A stretch of 64,000 bases of DNA from Isochrysis galbana (lineage: Eukaryota; Haptophyta; Isochrysidales; Isochrysidaceae), in assembly GCA_018136815.1 (NCBI GenBank), contig CM030932.1, forward strand, positions 6,424,407 to 6,488,406. The letters are read 5' to 3'. Under the pieces are notes generated by a model. That model made no database searches. It had not been told where the DNA came from and was given only the letters and a program-made list of their open reading frames with translations. The position numbers and the translations under genes are program-made. Below, piece by piece: positions 16,540 through 26,954 of the stretch; the first letter of the stretch is position 1; the number at the start of each line of letters is the position of its first letter.

Positions 16540-19115
16540 CTCACGAATTGGCATGACCCATTGGGTCTGAGGGCAATGAGGAGGGAGCGAAGCCGGCGGT
16601 AGGCGCGGCGATGGGAACGACTTTGGGGACGAACGAAGCCCGTCAGCAGAGGAAGGCGGGCAGGCGGGCTTGGGCGAGGGCGAGGACGGCGGCGAAAGCG
16701 ACATCGAGCCAGCGGCGAGAGGCGAGGGCGAGTGAGAGGAGGGCTGTGTTGGCAGGGGCGGGCGAGGGAAGGAGGGATTGTAGGGTATGAGTGATAGACG
16801 AGAACGAGAGCGACGAGAACGAGAGCGACGGATGACGACTGACGACAGGACGACGGACACAGACGGCGGCGAAAGCGACATCGAGCCAGCGGCGAGAGGC
16901 GAGGGCGAGTGCAGGAAACACTCCGACTCTCGCCCCACGACTTTTCTCACGTAACTCGACTGAAATCAAACCCAAACACTCCGATCAAACCGCGACGGAC
17001 GACGATCAAAGGACGATCGGTCGGCGATCTCGTCTGGAACAGGAATCGCACCATAAATGCCATAAATAACGGAAACGAGGGGCAATCTTGCTACGCAGGA
17101 TTCGAAGAGACCTACCGAATAAGACGAGAGAAATGCGACGTGCCTAAGGGAGAGATACGAGAACTAAGTTTATACTTGGTTGACCCATGGGGGGGCACGA
17201 GCCCCCCCCCTCTCTCCACTCCTCCCCTGCCATGGGGGAGGAACCACCCATCCTCCTGGCATGCCTGATGGCTTGCCAGGAGGCCACTGCCCTACTGACC
17301 CACTCCCTTCCCCACAGGCTCGCCCCATTCGCCCATCCTGGCCCCTCGTGACCAGCCCATTGCTCCAACCCCCCCTTCCCCCCCTGGTCGACAGGCAGAC
17401 AGGTGCAGACTGGGGGCCCCAGAGGCTCGGGAGCGCCAGCGAGGGAGAGGCAGGGGAGGCCAGGGCCCAGCCCCAGCCTCCTCTGCCCCCTGAGCTGGCC
17501 TCCAGGAGCCTCCAGGGGCCGCCAGAGGGCAGCTGGAGGCCTGCCGCAGGCGTGTCGCATTCATCCTAGATGATGCGATTTCCAGGCTCTTGTTTCCAGG
17601 TCCTTCGCCGTGCGGCCACACGGTGAAGCTCAGGTACATCTAGGTTGGTAGGGTTCGTCCCTAGCGATCTAGAATTCGGGTTCTCGTTTCGTTCCTTCTA
17701 GCCTGTTTGTCAGGTCTAGATTCCAGGTTTCCTCCTTTCGGGTTCCCGACCCGGAAGGGTCGGCTTCCGGAGTCAATGAAGTTGAAGGTTCCAAGGGAGC
17801 TGCGGCTTTCCGCGCTCACGCCGTGGCCACCCCAGACTCGGGAGACGCAGTGGCCGTCGATTACGATCTCTCGTCGCGCCCCACACGGACGCCGGCGTCT
17901 CCTCTTTCTCTCGGCTCTCCGGAGGATCCCCGTTCCAGGGATCGCCCGCTGGGGCCAACCCCCTTCAGGTCTAGCCCACCGAAACTTCAGGGCGACGACC
18001 CCCTCCCCCTGAATTCTACTGCCGAGGCCATCCACCGGATCGCCGTGGTTGGTTGTTCCTCGGCCGCCAAGTCTACTGAAGCTGCGCGTTTCAAGTTGCA
18101 CCGGTGCTTGATAATTTGCTTGGTTTGGGTGAATGATTCCGGTGTGTTCGTGAGTCGGTGTATCCTGTTGTTCTCAGCTCCGTTGTCCGTCGTTGTTCGC
18201 TGCGTCGCTGCACTCAAGCAGCCTAGGCTCCCTCCCTGAGGGAAGAGTTCTTTGTAGGTCTAACAATCTCTTAAAACCCATCACACTAGGGCCGCTAGGA
18301 GCGCCTCGCCGCCCCACAGCCCTTCGTTCGCCGTTCGTTCCCCGTCCAGACACCCAAATGGGGTTGCCCGACCCAGTCCAGAATTTCATTCACCCGACTC
18401 CCGGTGGGGAGGAGGGCCAAAGCGCCGCGCTAGCCGCCGGTGCTGCGCGCCATCGCGCGTGCCGCAGGAGAGGGGAGAGAGAGCGCGGAAAAGGGGGTGG
18501 GCGCGAGCGAGAGCTCCGCCCACCGGAAAATCGGTAAGTCTCGCGCCTGTTTACAGAATAAGACGAGACAGAGTGGGCCGCCCACTCGGAGACACAGGAG
18601 GAAGGGGGGGAAAGATCACCGGGGGGTGGCGCGGGCCACCGGACCATATCTAAGCCCTCCACCCCAATCCCCCTAGTAGTGTACGGGGGGAGCCGCCTGA
18701 TGGCGGGGGGAGAAGGGCCGGGGAATGGGGGTGTAGAGAGTATGCTACGTGCTACTTGTAGTGGGTAGTGGTTCCATTCGCCGCGAGTGCGGTAAGAATA
18801 TTAAAAGGTTTTTTTTTAAGGGAGAGATACGAAGAGGTCGCAAATTAAACCTGATTGCCCCCAGAAGCAAGTAAAGAAACGCGGGGGAGATAGCAAATTA
18901 AACCTATTAGTGAGGCGCCTGGGACGAAGAAAGGTGGGGAAACTTCCCTTCCCCCCGAGAGAAAGAGAGAGGGCGCTCCACAACCCAAGATCCTATGCGT
19001 CCACTCGAAGCTTTTGACCGAGAACGAGAGAAAGCAGAGAATTATAACGATAAATGCCGAACGACGAAGAGAAGAGCGAAGCCTAACTAACGAGTGTCGA
19101 TTCGCGTTAATGCGA
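16540..19115 (+). repeat. Family F repeat, split by a retroelement insertion
   Basis: 16540-17160 and 18818-19115 together match 59745-60575 in the same order: 'ctgagggcaatgagga', 'gcccgtcagcagaggaaggcgggcaggcgggctt', 'acgaggggcaatc', 'gagacctaccgaataagacga', 'gaggtcgNaaattaaacctgattgcccccagaagca', 'ggcgcctggga' and 'cgaagcttttgaccgagaacgag'. The 60 kb copy lies directly 3' of the chromovirus pol, so F may be part of that element's LTR; this copy would then be a solo-LTR derivative. It ends at 'atgcgacacc', which forms an imperfect palindrome with 'gtgtcgattcgcg'. Confidence 0.7.
17161..18817 (+). mobile_element. T-tailed non-autonomous retroelement (A/E type) with 15-bp TSD
   Basis: 1657 bp flanked by direct copies of aagggagagatacga at 17146-17160 and 18818-18832. 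It starts 'gaactaagtttatacttggttgacccatgggggggcacgagcc' and ends 'aagaatattaaaaggttttttttt', with the T-run abutting the right duplication, as expected for target-primed reverse transcription. The empty site is visible in the second F copy at about 60287-60310. The 5' part has strong inverted-repeat potential (ccatggggggg / gccatggggg; gcatgcctgatggcttgccagg). No long conserved frame is present, so it needs an autonomous partner. An internal block (about 17565-18430) is absent from the 6.2 kb copy. Confidence 0.85.
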
Positions 19116-19975
19116 CACCAGCTCCCACAAACCAATAAACCAATGGAATCTGTAGCAAAAGGTAAGAAAGAACGACGGCAGTGAGATTCACGTGTGTTTC
19201 GGAGTGAACAACTAGTAGGCCACCGCTACCGTTTCTTCGTCAGCGTCATCACTCATCACAGAAAAGGCTTCATACTGTGGGAAAAGCTGCAATGCTGCAA
19301 TTGGTCACTGTCAACCAGAGATGGTTTTGGAAAGGTCTTGAGGCTCAGTCAGTGCTTCGGAGAATTCGTAGTGTTGACCGCGCGAGGGTTGTGACACTGC
19401 TTGTTGGACCCATGCTCATAGGTCTGAGAGCCAACACCATCATCCGCTCCCTTGAGCTGGATTTGGGGGTTGAACGTTGAACAAACCACAAACCACAAAC
19501 CACAAACCTTTGAAGGTGAAGGTGAAAAAGTGTTCGGTTTCTGGGATTGGTCCAACCTTGTGTTGGGTGAAGAGACCTGGGGTGCGCGCGCTCAATCCCG
19601 CCCTCTCGGCGGGGGTATCATGTTTGGCCCAACATATCTTGGGCCCAGTGACTGTGAGAAGAGCGAAGAGCGGTGTGGATCAGAGTAACCATTGGAGGCT
19701 AGCTAGCGCAACGAGTCGGTGACGATACCACGTTACCACACCGTACTCCGGAGTAGTAGAACCACTTCTACACAACAACTCAGGCCAGACACTACAAGGC
19801 ATTTCACCCACCCGAACACGAAGCTACCCTTCCCTTACTCTAGTAGGAGTATGAATGCCACCTCTAGAAATGGGACATGCCTAAGAATGAAGCTCCAGGC
19901 TCTAGCTACTATACTCTAGAGTAGTATCACTTTCGCAGCATAGGAGTACTGACCCCTTCCCTCCAGATCTTCGAG
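19116..19975. other. Intergenic upstream of Cpn10
   Basis: Contains a short 'aaaccacaaaccacaaaccacaaacc' array (19483-19508) and 'aaggtgaaggtgaaaa'. No gene recognised. The right part presumably holds the Cpn10 promoter. Confidence 0.4.
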
Positions 19976-20449
19976 ATGGCCCCACGCGCCCGACGAACTA
20001 CGTGCGCAGCCGTCCTGCTCGGCTCGTTCAGCTGCAGCGATGCGCTGCGCGTGGGAGTGATGAGGCCGGATGTTGTGCCCGTCCGCACCTCTCCTCCTTT
20101 CATGCTTGACCCAATGGCAGCCAAACCGCTCGGAAACATGGTGCTGGTCGAGCTCGAGAAAGAGCCGGCTCAATCAACTGGTGGCATCCTGATGCCCACA
20201 GCATTCTCTGAGGATCCAAATGACGCGATCGACCAGTTCAAGCCAAGGGAGGTTAAGAAGGGCAGGGTTCTTGAGGTCGGTCCAGGTCGTCTTTCTGACG
20301 ACGGGAAGGCAGTGGCAAGTGTGGACTTCATGCCTGGTCAATCCGTGGTTGTGGCTCCTGTTGATGGCATTAAAGTCGAGCCCAATGGACCGAGCCCTGA
20401 AACCTCCGTGTTCCTCTTCAAAGCTGAGGAAGTCTGGGCCACCGCCTGA
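19976..20449 (+). CDS. CPN10: GroES/Cpn10 co-chaperonin, probably plastid-targeted
   Basis: A single exon of 157 residues. Residues 1-50 look like a bipartite leader: a basic start, a hydrophobic signal-like core (AAVLLGSFSCSDA), then a short transit-like stretch. The Cpn10 domain follows (about residues 53-157): PLGNMVLVELEKEPAQSTGG with the mobile loop G-G-I-L-M-P, then KGRVLEVGPGR and the C-terminal strand SVFLFKAEEVWA. Cpn10 caps the Cpn60 ring during folding. One GroES unit is present, unlike the double Cpn20 of plant chloroplasts. The leader suggests a compartment reached through the secretory path, which fits a secondary plastid; mitochondrial targeting is the alternative. Confidence 0.85.
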   Translation: MAPRARRTTCAAVLLGSFSCSDALRVGVMRPDVVPVRTSPPFMLDPMAAKPLGNMVLVELEKEPAQSTGGILMPTAFSEDPNDAIDQFKPREVKKGRVLEVGPGRLSDDGKAVASVDFMPGQSVVVAPVDGIKVEPNGPSPETSVFLFKAEEVWATA

Positions 20450-20659
20450 AATACATCGGGTCCACAATTATGCCTTCGACCATGTTGGCTCCCTCATGCG
20501 CCGAATTGCGTTCATAGACATTGCAGTTCCACCATGGCTACCCTTCTTTCGCTTGTGAAGCATCTTTATCTCATTTGACAACACTGCGACGCCATGACCT
20601 TGCCTTCATACTCAATTCCTCGTAGAGCTGTGAGTCAGAGATGCAACGCTGAATGCGGA

Positions 20660-20870
20660 GTGATGCAATGCTGAATGCGGGGTGTCCAAAACTTGAGGTC
20701 AAGTGTACCGAGCACATGGTGGCTTCCTCGAGCCTGCTCGTCCTTGAGAAACTTTGTCCTTGCGAACCCTTTGGAATCGCAGTGCTGCCTTGCATCTGGC
20801 CTCGGCATGCCTCGTCTCAAGAAATCTTCGTACCGCGCACTGTTTTTGTCCATACCTAAAACGTCGTCAC
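20660..20870 (-). pseudogene. Possible fragment with a WASH/CCDC53-like motif
   Basis: The minus-strand frame contains RYEDFLRRGMPRPDARQ followed by a K-G-F motif and KFLKDEQARG. This resembles the 'F-x-x-M-L-x-x-G-x-P-x-x-A-V' short motif of CCDC53-type and some actin-regulating proteins. Only this patch is recognisable and flanking splice sites are unclear. It may be a stray exon or decayed copy. Confidence 0.25.
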
Positions 20871-20884
20871 AAACTAATCTAGTG

Positions 20885-20975
20885 GGGGAGGCTGGGTAAA
20901 AAAAACTCTTGTTGATCCGGAGGCCCAAATTTTTATCGTGGGACCGGGGGAAGATTTCCCCTCGTCTCTCTCCCC
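20885..20975 (+). repeat. Family K repeat
   Basis: Partner of 13315-13410 (see there); ends 'ggaagatttcccctcgtct'. Confidence 0.5.
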
Positions 20976-21544
20976 GCTCTAATCCGAATCCGAGGCAGAG
21001 CGACGGCGACCGACCCGCCTGACAGGCCGACCTTCGCCGCGCTCCAGCGAGAGCACGGCGGCGGTCAGCCCCCCCTTGTTGCTGGTGTTCGGACTAAACG
21101 GTCCGGGGACACCGGTCGGCGGTCTCACCGGCGTTTCGTGCCGCCGCACTCGGCCGATTTCTGCTTCACCTGCGCCCACGCAGCATGCAGCATGGCCGCC
21201 AGCCCTACCCCACACCACACACCACTTCCAGCCCCAACCTGAGGAGGATGACACCGGCTTGCCGACGCGCTCCTGCGGGCAGATGTCCATCCAGGCTATT
21301 GGTACGCTTCCTCCCAACCCCGCAGACTACCCACCCGCGCGCTCGGGAATCGTGGCGAGCATTGCCATACAGCAGCCCTCTTCGCGCGCTGCGCTGCCAC
21401 CGCAGGACTTATTTTACCATCTACCTAGGCGGTCGCCAAGTGCCAAGTGCATCGCGTTCGCGGACTCGTTGACGCCGGGGCAGCGCAGCAATGCAGGCTC
21501 TTAAGAGTTAAGAGACTTCTTGGCCGTCCGGCACGAGCCTCTTC

Positions 21545-21660
21545 GCACCCAGCGCCAGCGCGCCTGGTCGCGTTCGAAAGTTGGGCACTCCAGCCCATTC
21601 GGCCGGGTGACGTTAGCGTAGTTGTCGGCGCCACACACGGCCGACTACGGCGCGATGCGC
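21545..21660 (+). repeat. Single partial unit of the ~200-bp satellite
   Basis: 'gttcgaaagttgggcactcc ... gttagcgtagttgtcgg' resembles the satellite units at 26067-26780 and 42180-42260. Confidence 0.45.
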
Positions 21661-21689
21661 GCGGGCGGCGGCGGCGGGGCGCTCCAAAC

Positions 21690-21850
21690 AGAGCAAATAC
21701 GGCCTGTTTTTGGCTTTTGGCTTTTCTAGAAACACGGGAACCTCGCAAACACGGCATGCTGCATGCTGCTCGGGAGGGCGTTTGAAACACGGTGAAAACG
21801 GGCTGTTTTTGGCCTCTGTACAAACACGGCAAACCCGTGTTTACCATGTA
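21690..21850 (+). repeat. Family J repeat, expanded copy
   Basis: Two rounds of 'aaacacgg ... ctgtttttggc' and the terminal 'aaacacggcaaacccgtgtttaccatgtaggtt' match 31317-31410. Confidence 0.7.
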
Positions 21851-21874
21851 GGTTTAGCTTCCTAACCCCTAATA

Positions 21875-22085
21875 AAAAACTCTGCTTGACCGCCCTACTT
21901 GCTACTTGTGGAGAGTTTCAATGGAGTCGGCGGCCTACGAGGGGGAGGTATACTAAGGTGCTACTTAGTTTTGTGCCTAGGTCTCAGTGCAGTCATATGT
22001 GTCGTGGCTTGGCGTGTTGGTGCACGACTAGTGGCAGTAGCGGTATCGTACTAATGCTCCATATTATCGTTATGTATTATGTTCC
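21875..22085 (+). mobile_element. Family D terminal inverted repeat followed by family G 3' fragment
   Basis: 'tctgcttgaccgcccta' (21879-21895) is the outward end of family D (reverse complement of TAGGGCGGTCAAAC at 25377). It runs directly into a 3' fragment of family G ('cttgtggagagttt ... ggcggcctacgagg ... gtgttggtgcacgactagtgg ... actaatgctc'). Confidence 0.6.
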
Positions 22086-22194
22086 ATAGATAGCCCCCAG
22101 TCACACCCACCACGAGGTGTGCGCTGTTTCTGTTGATTAACATTAGGAAGAGGCCCGGCGACGGCGCCACGGCTGCGTGAGGGCGGGGCGGGGC

Positions 22195-22440
22195 GGGGCG
22201 GGGGGGGGGAGAGGGAAGAGGGAAGAGGGGGGGGGGCGGGGGCGGGCGTGGGGGGTCGGGGTCGGGGGTCGGAGGGGGGGGAAAGGGGAAGGGGAAGGGG
22301 CGGGGAGGAGGGAAGAGAGTGGGGCGGGGGGAGCAGGGTGCTGGCGCGCGGGACTGCTGGCGGCGCCGGAGAGAACCCCCCCCCCGCACTCCCCCTCTCG
22401 CCCCTGCTCCCCCTTCCTTCCCTTCCCTCCCCCCTTTGCC
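22195..22440. repeat. Strand-asymmetric G-rich then C-rich tract
   Basis: About 150 bp of nearly pure GGGGA/GGGGC sequence followed by C/T-rich DNA just upstream of the CK2 beta start. Long frames through it are an effect of composition. Confidence 0.8.
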
Positions 22441-22455
22441 TCGCGCACGACGCCG

Positions 22456-23682
22456 ATGCAGGGGGCAGAGGCAGGACTCTCTTCCTCTGAGGAGGGTAGC
22501 TCGCTCGACGAGCCCACATGGGTCTCCTGGTTCTGCATGCTGCGCAACCATGAGTTCTTCTGTGAAGTGGACCCGGCGTTCGTGCAGGACAGGTTCAACC
22601 TGTATGGGCTCAAGGAGGTGGTCGGGCCCTTGTACGGGGAAGCGATGACGATGATTCTAGGCTATGCTCCTACGGGTGTGCCCTCTTCTTTCCGCTCATC
22701 ATCTCCCTTGCGCATAGCAGCTCTGTGACACAGTGTGCAAAAGTTGACGTTGTGAGTGCCTGCCCCCACCTTTCCGGTTCGCAGAGAAGCAGCTTGCGGA
22801 TCCAACACAACGGGTGCATAAGGTATATTGCATTGCCCATGAAATTTTCCGACGCTGCTGCCTGCCCGCCTAACTTCCCTGACGCGCTCGATTGTGAATC
22901 ACATCTGAACATGGTCTCGACGCTCCCTCCTTGACTCGCCACAAGCCCTGCCAAATGCTGAGTTACTGCTTTGAACCTCCTCAGGTTTTAGACACCGCTC
23001 GGATTCTGTATGGACTCATCCATGCGCGCTACATTCTGATAGCTCAGGGTTTGAATGACATGGTGCGCCATGCAACTCTCAGGCAGCCATATGTATGCCA
23101 GTTGGTGCCGTCAACAATCATGTGCATTTGCCATGAGCGGCATATTGCACTCAATCGGTTCTGGTGATCTGTGAACGACCCCGCTGCCTGCCCTTGCTGG
23201 CAGAAAGCGAAGTACAAGGCGCATGAGTTTGGCGCCTGCCCACGGACACTCTGCGACAAGCAGGTCGTACTGCCTGTGGGGTTGAGTGACACTCATTCTA
23301 CTTCAAACGACAACCCGCTAAAGCTCTACTGCCCGCGATGCCAGGTGCGGCTGCGGCTGCGACCTTGAGCTCGGCCGCAGCGACAATGTGTTCGATTTCG
23401 GGATAGCCGACGCCACCCTTCCCCGCGCGCCCTTAGGAGTTGTACGATCACAATGTTCCAGGAGGGAACTACATCGATGGCGCCTTCTTTGGTACTACGT
23501 ATGCCCACCTGTTCTTGCAAACTTTCAGTGAGTTGCGTCCGCCCCCGGTGACTCAGAGGTACGTGCCAAGGGTCTTCGGCTTCAAAATTCACAAGGTCGA
23601 AGAGCAGGCACTCATACCCGTCAAACGTGAGGAGTGGCCAACGCGACCCAAAAACGAGCCCGTGAGCGATTGGGACTCGTGA
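22456..23682 (+). CDS. CSNK2B: Casein kinase 2 regulatory (beta) subunit
   Basis: Five exons, 22456-22675, 22785-22813, 22985-23062, 23204-23344 and 23437-23682, splice with GT-AG signals into 237 residues. Exon 1 encodes SSEE...[17 protein letters not shown] and F-V-Q-D-R-F-N-L, the start of all CK2 beta proteins. Exon 3 gives [11 protein letters not shown]. Exon 4 carries the zinc finger C121-x4-C126 ... C152-x2-C155 that mediates dimerisation. Exon 5 has [13 protein letters not shown] and [11 protein letters not shown], the contact region for the catalytic subunit. The subunit assembles as a dimer with two CK2 alpha chains and directs substrate choice. The 29-nt second exon is supported by phase and by its similarity to the family's T-E-x-Q segment. 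A G/C-rich tract precedes the start. Confidence 0.93.
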
Positions 23683-24630
23683 CCATCGGACTGAGCTTTC
23701 ACAGCCAGGCCGAACTGCCCTCTTACTTCTATGAACTAGGAGAGCAAGGTCTCCTCTGCTTTCTTCCTCGCTTTCTTATGCGGCTCCACCGGGATTTGCG
23801 AGCCAGTGTACCAACACACATAACGAATGCAACCTCATTAAGCTGCAATTGGTGTGGGGCGCACTCGGGCATAGTGGTGACTAAATTCGTTGTGCGCTCT
23901 TGTGCTCGAGCTGGCTGAGCGACCTGTGCACCATCCCCACCGCATCGTGGGCCATCTCTCGTACAAGTGTTCGACCGCATTCGCATGTCCAAAGTGCGTG
24001 CGTGAGGCGATGGATGAGTGTGACGTTCGATTAGAGTGAAGTCGGGGATCATTTGGCCGATCTCTTGCTGCCACTCGATCGTTTGTTGATCGCGGCCAGA
24101 GCTATCATCCCCATCTAGATCATCTTCTCGAACCGAACGCTGCGCAACAAGATAGGAGTCACTCGATGCCCGTCATTGTCGTTTTGAGAAGGCAATCGTA
24201 CGAGATGTGTGTTATATCTTATATTGTAGGTCCGGCGAACTCCAAGCTTAGTACGATGGCGGTTTCGGTTTCCTCCTGCCCGAATGAAAGAGCCTCTTGC
24301 AGACTTACTTACGACTTACGACTAACGCTCCTCACAAAGCATAAACAAACAAGAAAAAACTTTACTACTACTACTTTTTAAAAATACATTTAGAAGAGGT
24401 CTGCTATGCTACTATAGACACTCCTTCCCCCGGACCACTGTAGCCATCGCCCATGCCCCAACCACACTCTCCTTCCCGCTCCCCCCCTCGTTCCTTGTCC
24501 TTGTTCTTCGGTTTCTTGGGGTCGGCCCATGTGCACTACCTTGGGCCTCCTAGCGCTGGGGGAAGGGTGAGGGGTGAGGGCCCCTCAGCATCATCCTCGG
24601 TCCTCTTCCGTCTCTACGTTAGATGCAGCT
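23683..24630. other. Intergenic, nothing recognised
   Basis: 3' flank of CK2 beta and unannotated DNA; frames on either strand show no family features. Confidence 0.4.
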
Positions 24631-24632
24631 GT

Positions 24633-25155
24633 AGCTAACCTACTTTTATAAGTGGGGGTCAATGGGGGGCCTCGCGGCCCCCCCTCTCCATCGCGGACAC
24701 CGCCCCCCGGGGTGGGCCCGTACAATCAACCTCTGATCAACCTCAGCCCCCCCTCTCTCCATCGCGGACACCCCCCGGGGTGGGCCCGTGCATTCAACCT
24801 CAGCCCCTGCCCTCTGGCAGGGGCTGGGCAATCATCATTCTCGCCCAGACCCAGACCCCTAGTGGGCGCGGGCCGCGAGGCCCCCATTGACCCCCACTTA
24901 TAAAAGTAGGTTCGCCTGGCGACCAGGGATGGGGGGGGAGTCAGCTCGAGGGCAGGCCCATGCTGGGCGTGGGAGTGCGAGTCACGGCCCGCGCCCACTA
25001 GGGGTCTGGGTCAGAGTGTTGATTGCCCAGCCCCTGCCAGAGGGCAGGGGCTGGGGTTGATTGTACGGGCCCACCCCAGGGGATGTCCGCGATGGAGAGA
25101 GGGGGGCGCGAGGCCCCCATTGACCCCCACTTACCACTTATAAAAGTAGGTTGGA
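24633..25155. mobile_element. Cluster of family B 5' modules in inverted arrangement
   Basis: 'aacctacttttataagtgggggtcaatgggg' starts a forward module at 24639. The reverse complement ends it at about 24880-24911, and a second reversed module occupies 24912-25155. Inside are 'ctctccatcgcggacaccccccggggtgggcccgta', the stem 'agcccctgccctctggcaggggct' and 'cccagacccctagtgggcgcgggcc', as in 48459-48640 and 59031-59220. The head-to-head layout makes a 0.28-kb foldback. Confidence 0.75.
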
Positions 25156-25376
25156 TTCATCCTCTTACTAGTTACTAGCACTACACACTACACACTACAC
25201 TATGCACGACAGCCACACACCAAGACACCACACACCACACACGCCGTGTGCGTGTCGATCGATATCACTCGGCACTCGGTGTTCTAACTAGCAAAAACAA
25301 AGACGCCTCTAGAGTAGTATCCTTCGCAGATTTTTGTAGATCACCGTGCATTTTCCCTGCGGCCGAGAACACACGT

Positions 25377-25470
25377 AGGGCGGTCAAACAAGGGCTTTTC
25401 AACTATTAGTTAGTAAGGGTTGGGCTGCATTTTTTGACCGTGGCGCGAGGCCCAATAAAAAACCTTCAGG
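25377..25470 (+). mobile_element. Family D element end (TIR TAGGGCGGTCAAAC)
   Basis: 'tagggcggtcaaacaagg ... gggctgcattttttgaccg ... cgaggcccaataaaaaacc' matches 37748-37830. The inverted end occurs at 21879-21895 and 54067-54083. TA at the outer edge suggests a Tc1/mariner-like target, but no paired full element was found. Confidence 0.6.
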
Positions 25471-25572
25471 GGGGGCTACCTGACGCCAGAAAAATCTTCG
25501 CCAGGAAATGGTGCGATTCGCCCCCCCTCTCTCCCCCTCCGTCACGCGCGCTCACGCTCTACCCGTAAAGAA

Positions 25573-26066
25573 TTGGCGGTCGCGCCCGCGGGGGGATCGG
25601 TTCCTTTATATCTAAGCTACATTCGGCATTTGATTCCCGCCCGATGCAGCGCCGTGTCGGGCTGCCGACAGTCCGACCACCCCCTGACCCTCTGGCATCA
25701 TTGCCCGCGCAGCCCACCCAGCTCCTCACAGCGCGCGCACGCGGCTACCCTGGCTACCAGAGGCCCCACCCCGACCATCCCGACCCGCCCCTCGCAGGAT
25801 TCGCCCTCACTCGAACTCGGCATCGAGAACCAGGCTCAGCTCACCGGCGCGGCCGTCCACGCGTGGCTGACGAGCCTCCGCGTTGAGGCTGCCTACGCGG
25901 GCATCCTCTCTCTCACAGTGCCAGATCCGGCATTGATCGATGAGGCGAGACCCGTGGGCGGCCTCAGGACGGGCTTCGTCGTGGCGCTCTACGCTGCGGC
26001 GGGCAGGAAAGCCCAAGATCCTGCCAGAGCGCCTCATAGCGCATCTCGCGGGAACCCACCACCTCT
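25573..26066 (+). CDS. Hypothetical open frame leading into the satellite array
   Basis: The frame reads ...ENQAQLTGAAVHAWLTSLRVEAAYAGILSL... and then runs on into the ~200-bp satellite. The patch GAAVHAWLTSLRVEAAYAGIL is protein-like, but other frames are also open because of the base composition. It could be a decayed exon or transposon product. No domain recognised. Confidence 0.2.
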
Positions 26067-26790
26067 GTGTATTTGGTATCTGGCGGGGTCCCCCATCCGG
26101 ATGGATCGTCGAAATCGGGCGCGAAGCGCGTCCGGCATCGGTTCGAAGTTGGGCTCTCCGGGCCTCCCTCGGAGACGTCAAACGTCGAATGGGCTCCACG
26201 GATGACTGATTTCAACGAGATTTCGGCGCGCGCCCCGCCCGATTGGCGTGACTGTGTGGGTGGCCCCTGTGTATTTGGTATCTGGCGGGGTCCCCCATCC
26301 GGATGGATCGTCGAAATCGGGCGCGACGCGCGTCCGGCATCGGTTCGAAGTTGGGCTCTCCGGGCCTCCCTCGGAGACGGCTCAACGTTCAGTGGGCTCG
26401 GCGGATGGGCGATTTCGACGAGGGTTCGGCGCACGGCCTGCCCGATTGGCGTGACCATCCGGGTGGATCCTGTGTATTTGGTATCTGGCGGGGTCCCCCA
26501 TCCGGATGGATCGTCGAAATCGGGCACGCAGCGCGCCCGCCATCGGTTCGAAGTTGGGCTCTCCGGGCCTCACTCGGCGACGGCTCAACGTTCAATGGGC
26601 TCGGCGGATGGGTGATTTCGACGAGGTATCGGGGCGCGGCCTGTCTGTCCGATTGGCGTGACCATGCGGGTGGGACCTGTGTATTTGGTATCTGGCGGGG
26701 TCTCCCATCCGGATTGATCGTCGAAATCGGGCACGCAGCGCGCCCGCCATCGGTGGTGGCCGATGCTGACGTGGCATATGCTGCCACCGT
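26067..26790 (+). repeat. ~203-bp satellite, about 3.6 tandem units
   Basis: 'gtatttggtatctggcggggtcNcccatccggatNgatcgtcgaaatcgggc' recurs at 26069, 26271, 26474 and 26681, giving spacings of 202, 203 and 207 bp. Units differ by a few percent. All frames on both strands are largely open. A diverged relative is at 41737-42400. Confidence 0.9.
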
Positions 26791-26896
26791 TGCCCTTGTC
26801 TAGGCCCCAGCATCAAGCTCACTGCCGCACTCCACAGTGGCATGGGCGCTTCGCTTGAGTTGGGCATGGCCATGGCATGGCAGCCGCGGTTTTGCC

Positions 26897-26925
26897 GCGC
26901 GTCACGCGTCACGCGTCACGCGTCG
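26897..26925. repeat. GCGTCACGCGTC short tandem array
   Basis: The octamer 'gcgtcacg' is repeated about four times. Confidence 0.8.
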
Positions 26926-26954
26926 GGAAGTTCGCGCCAGTCGCTCCCGACGCG

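Noticed and set aside
22177-22455. In-frame upstream extension of CK2 beta
   Set aside because: The upstream frame is pure G/C tract translation (Gly/Arg). The ATG at 22456 begins a typical CK2 beta N-terminus.
26130-26145. 'ggttcgaagt' as an RNA polymerase III B box or tRNA T-arm
   Set aside because: No matching A box, acceptor stem or cloverleaf could be formed around it in the satellite units.
25573-26803. Several long overlapping frames on both strands as possible genes
   Set aside because: The satellite and GC-rich flank lack stops in nearly all frames. Kept as a repeat plus one low-confidence open frame.
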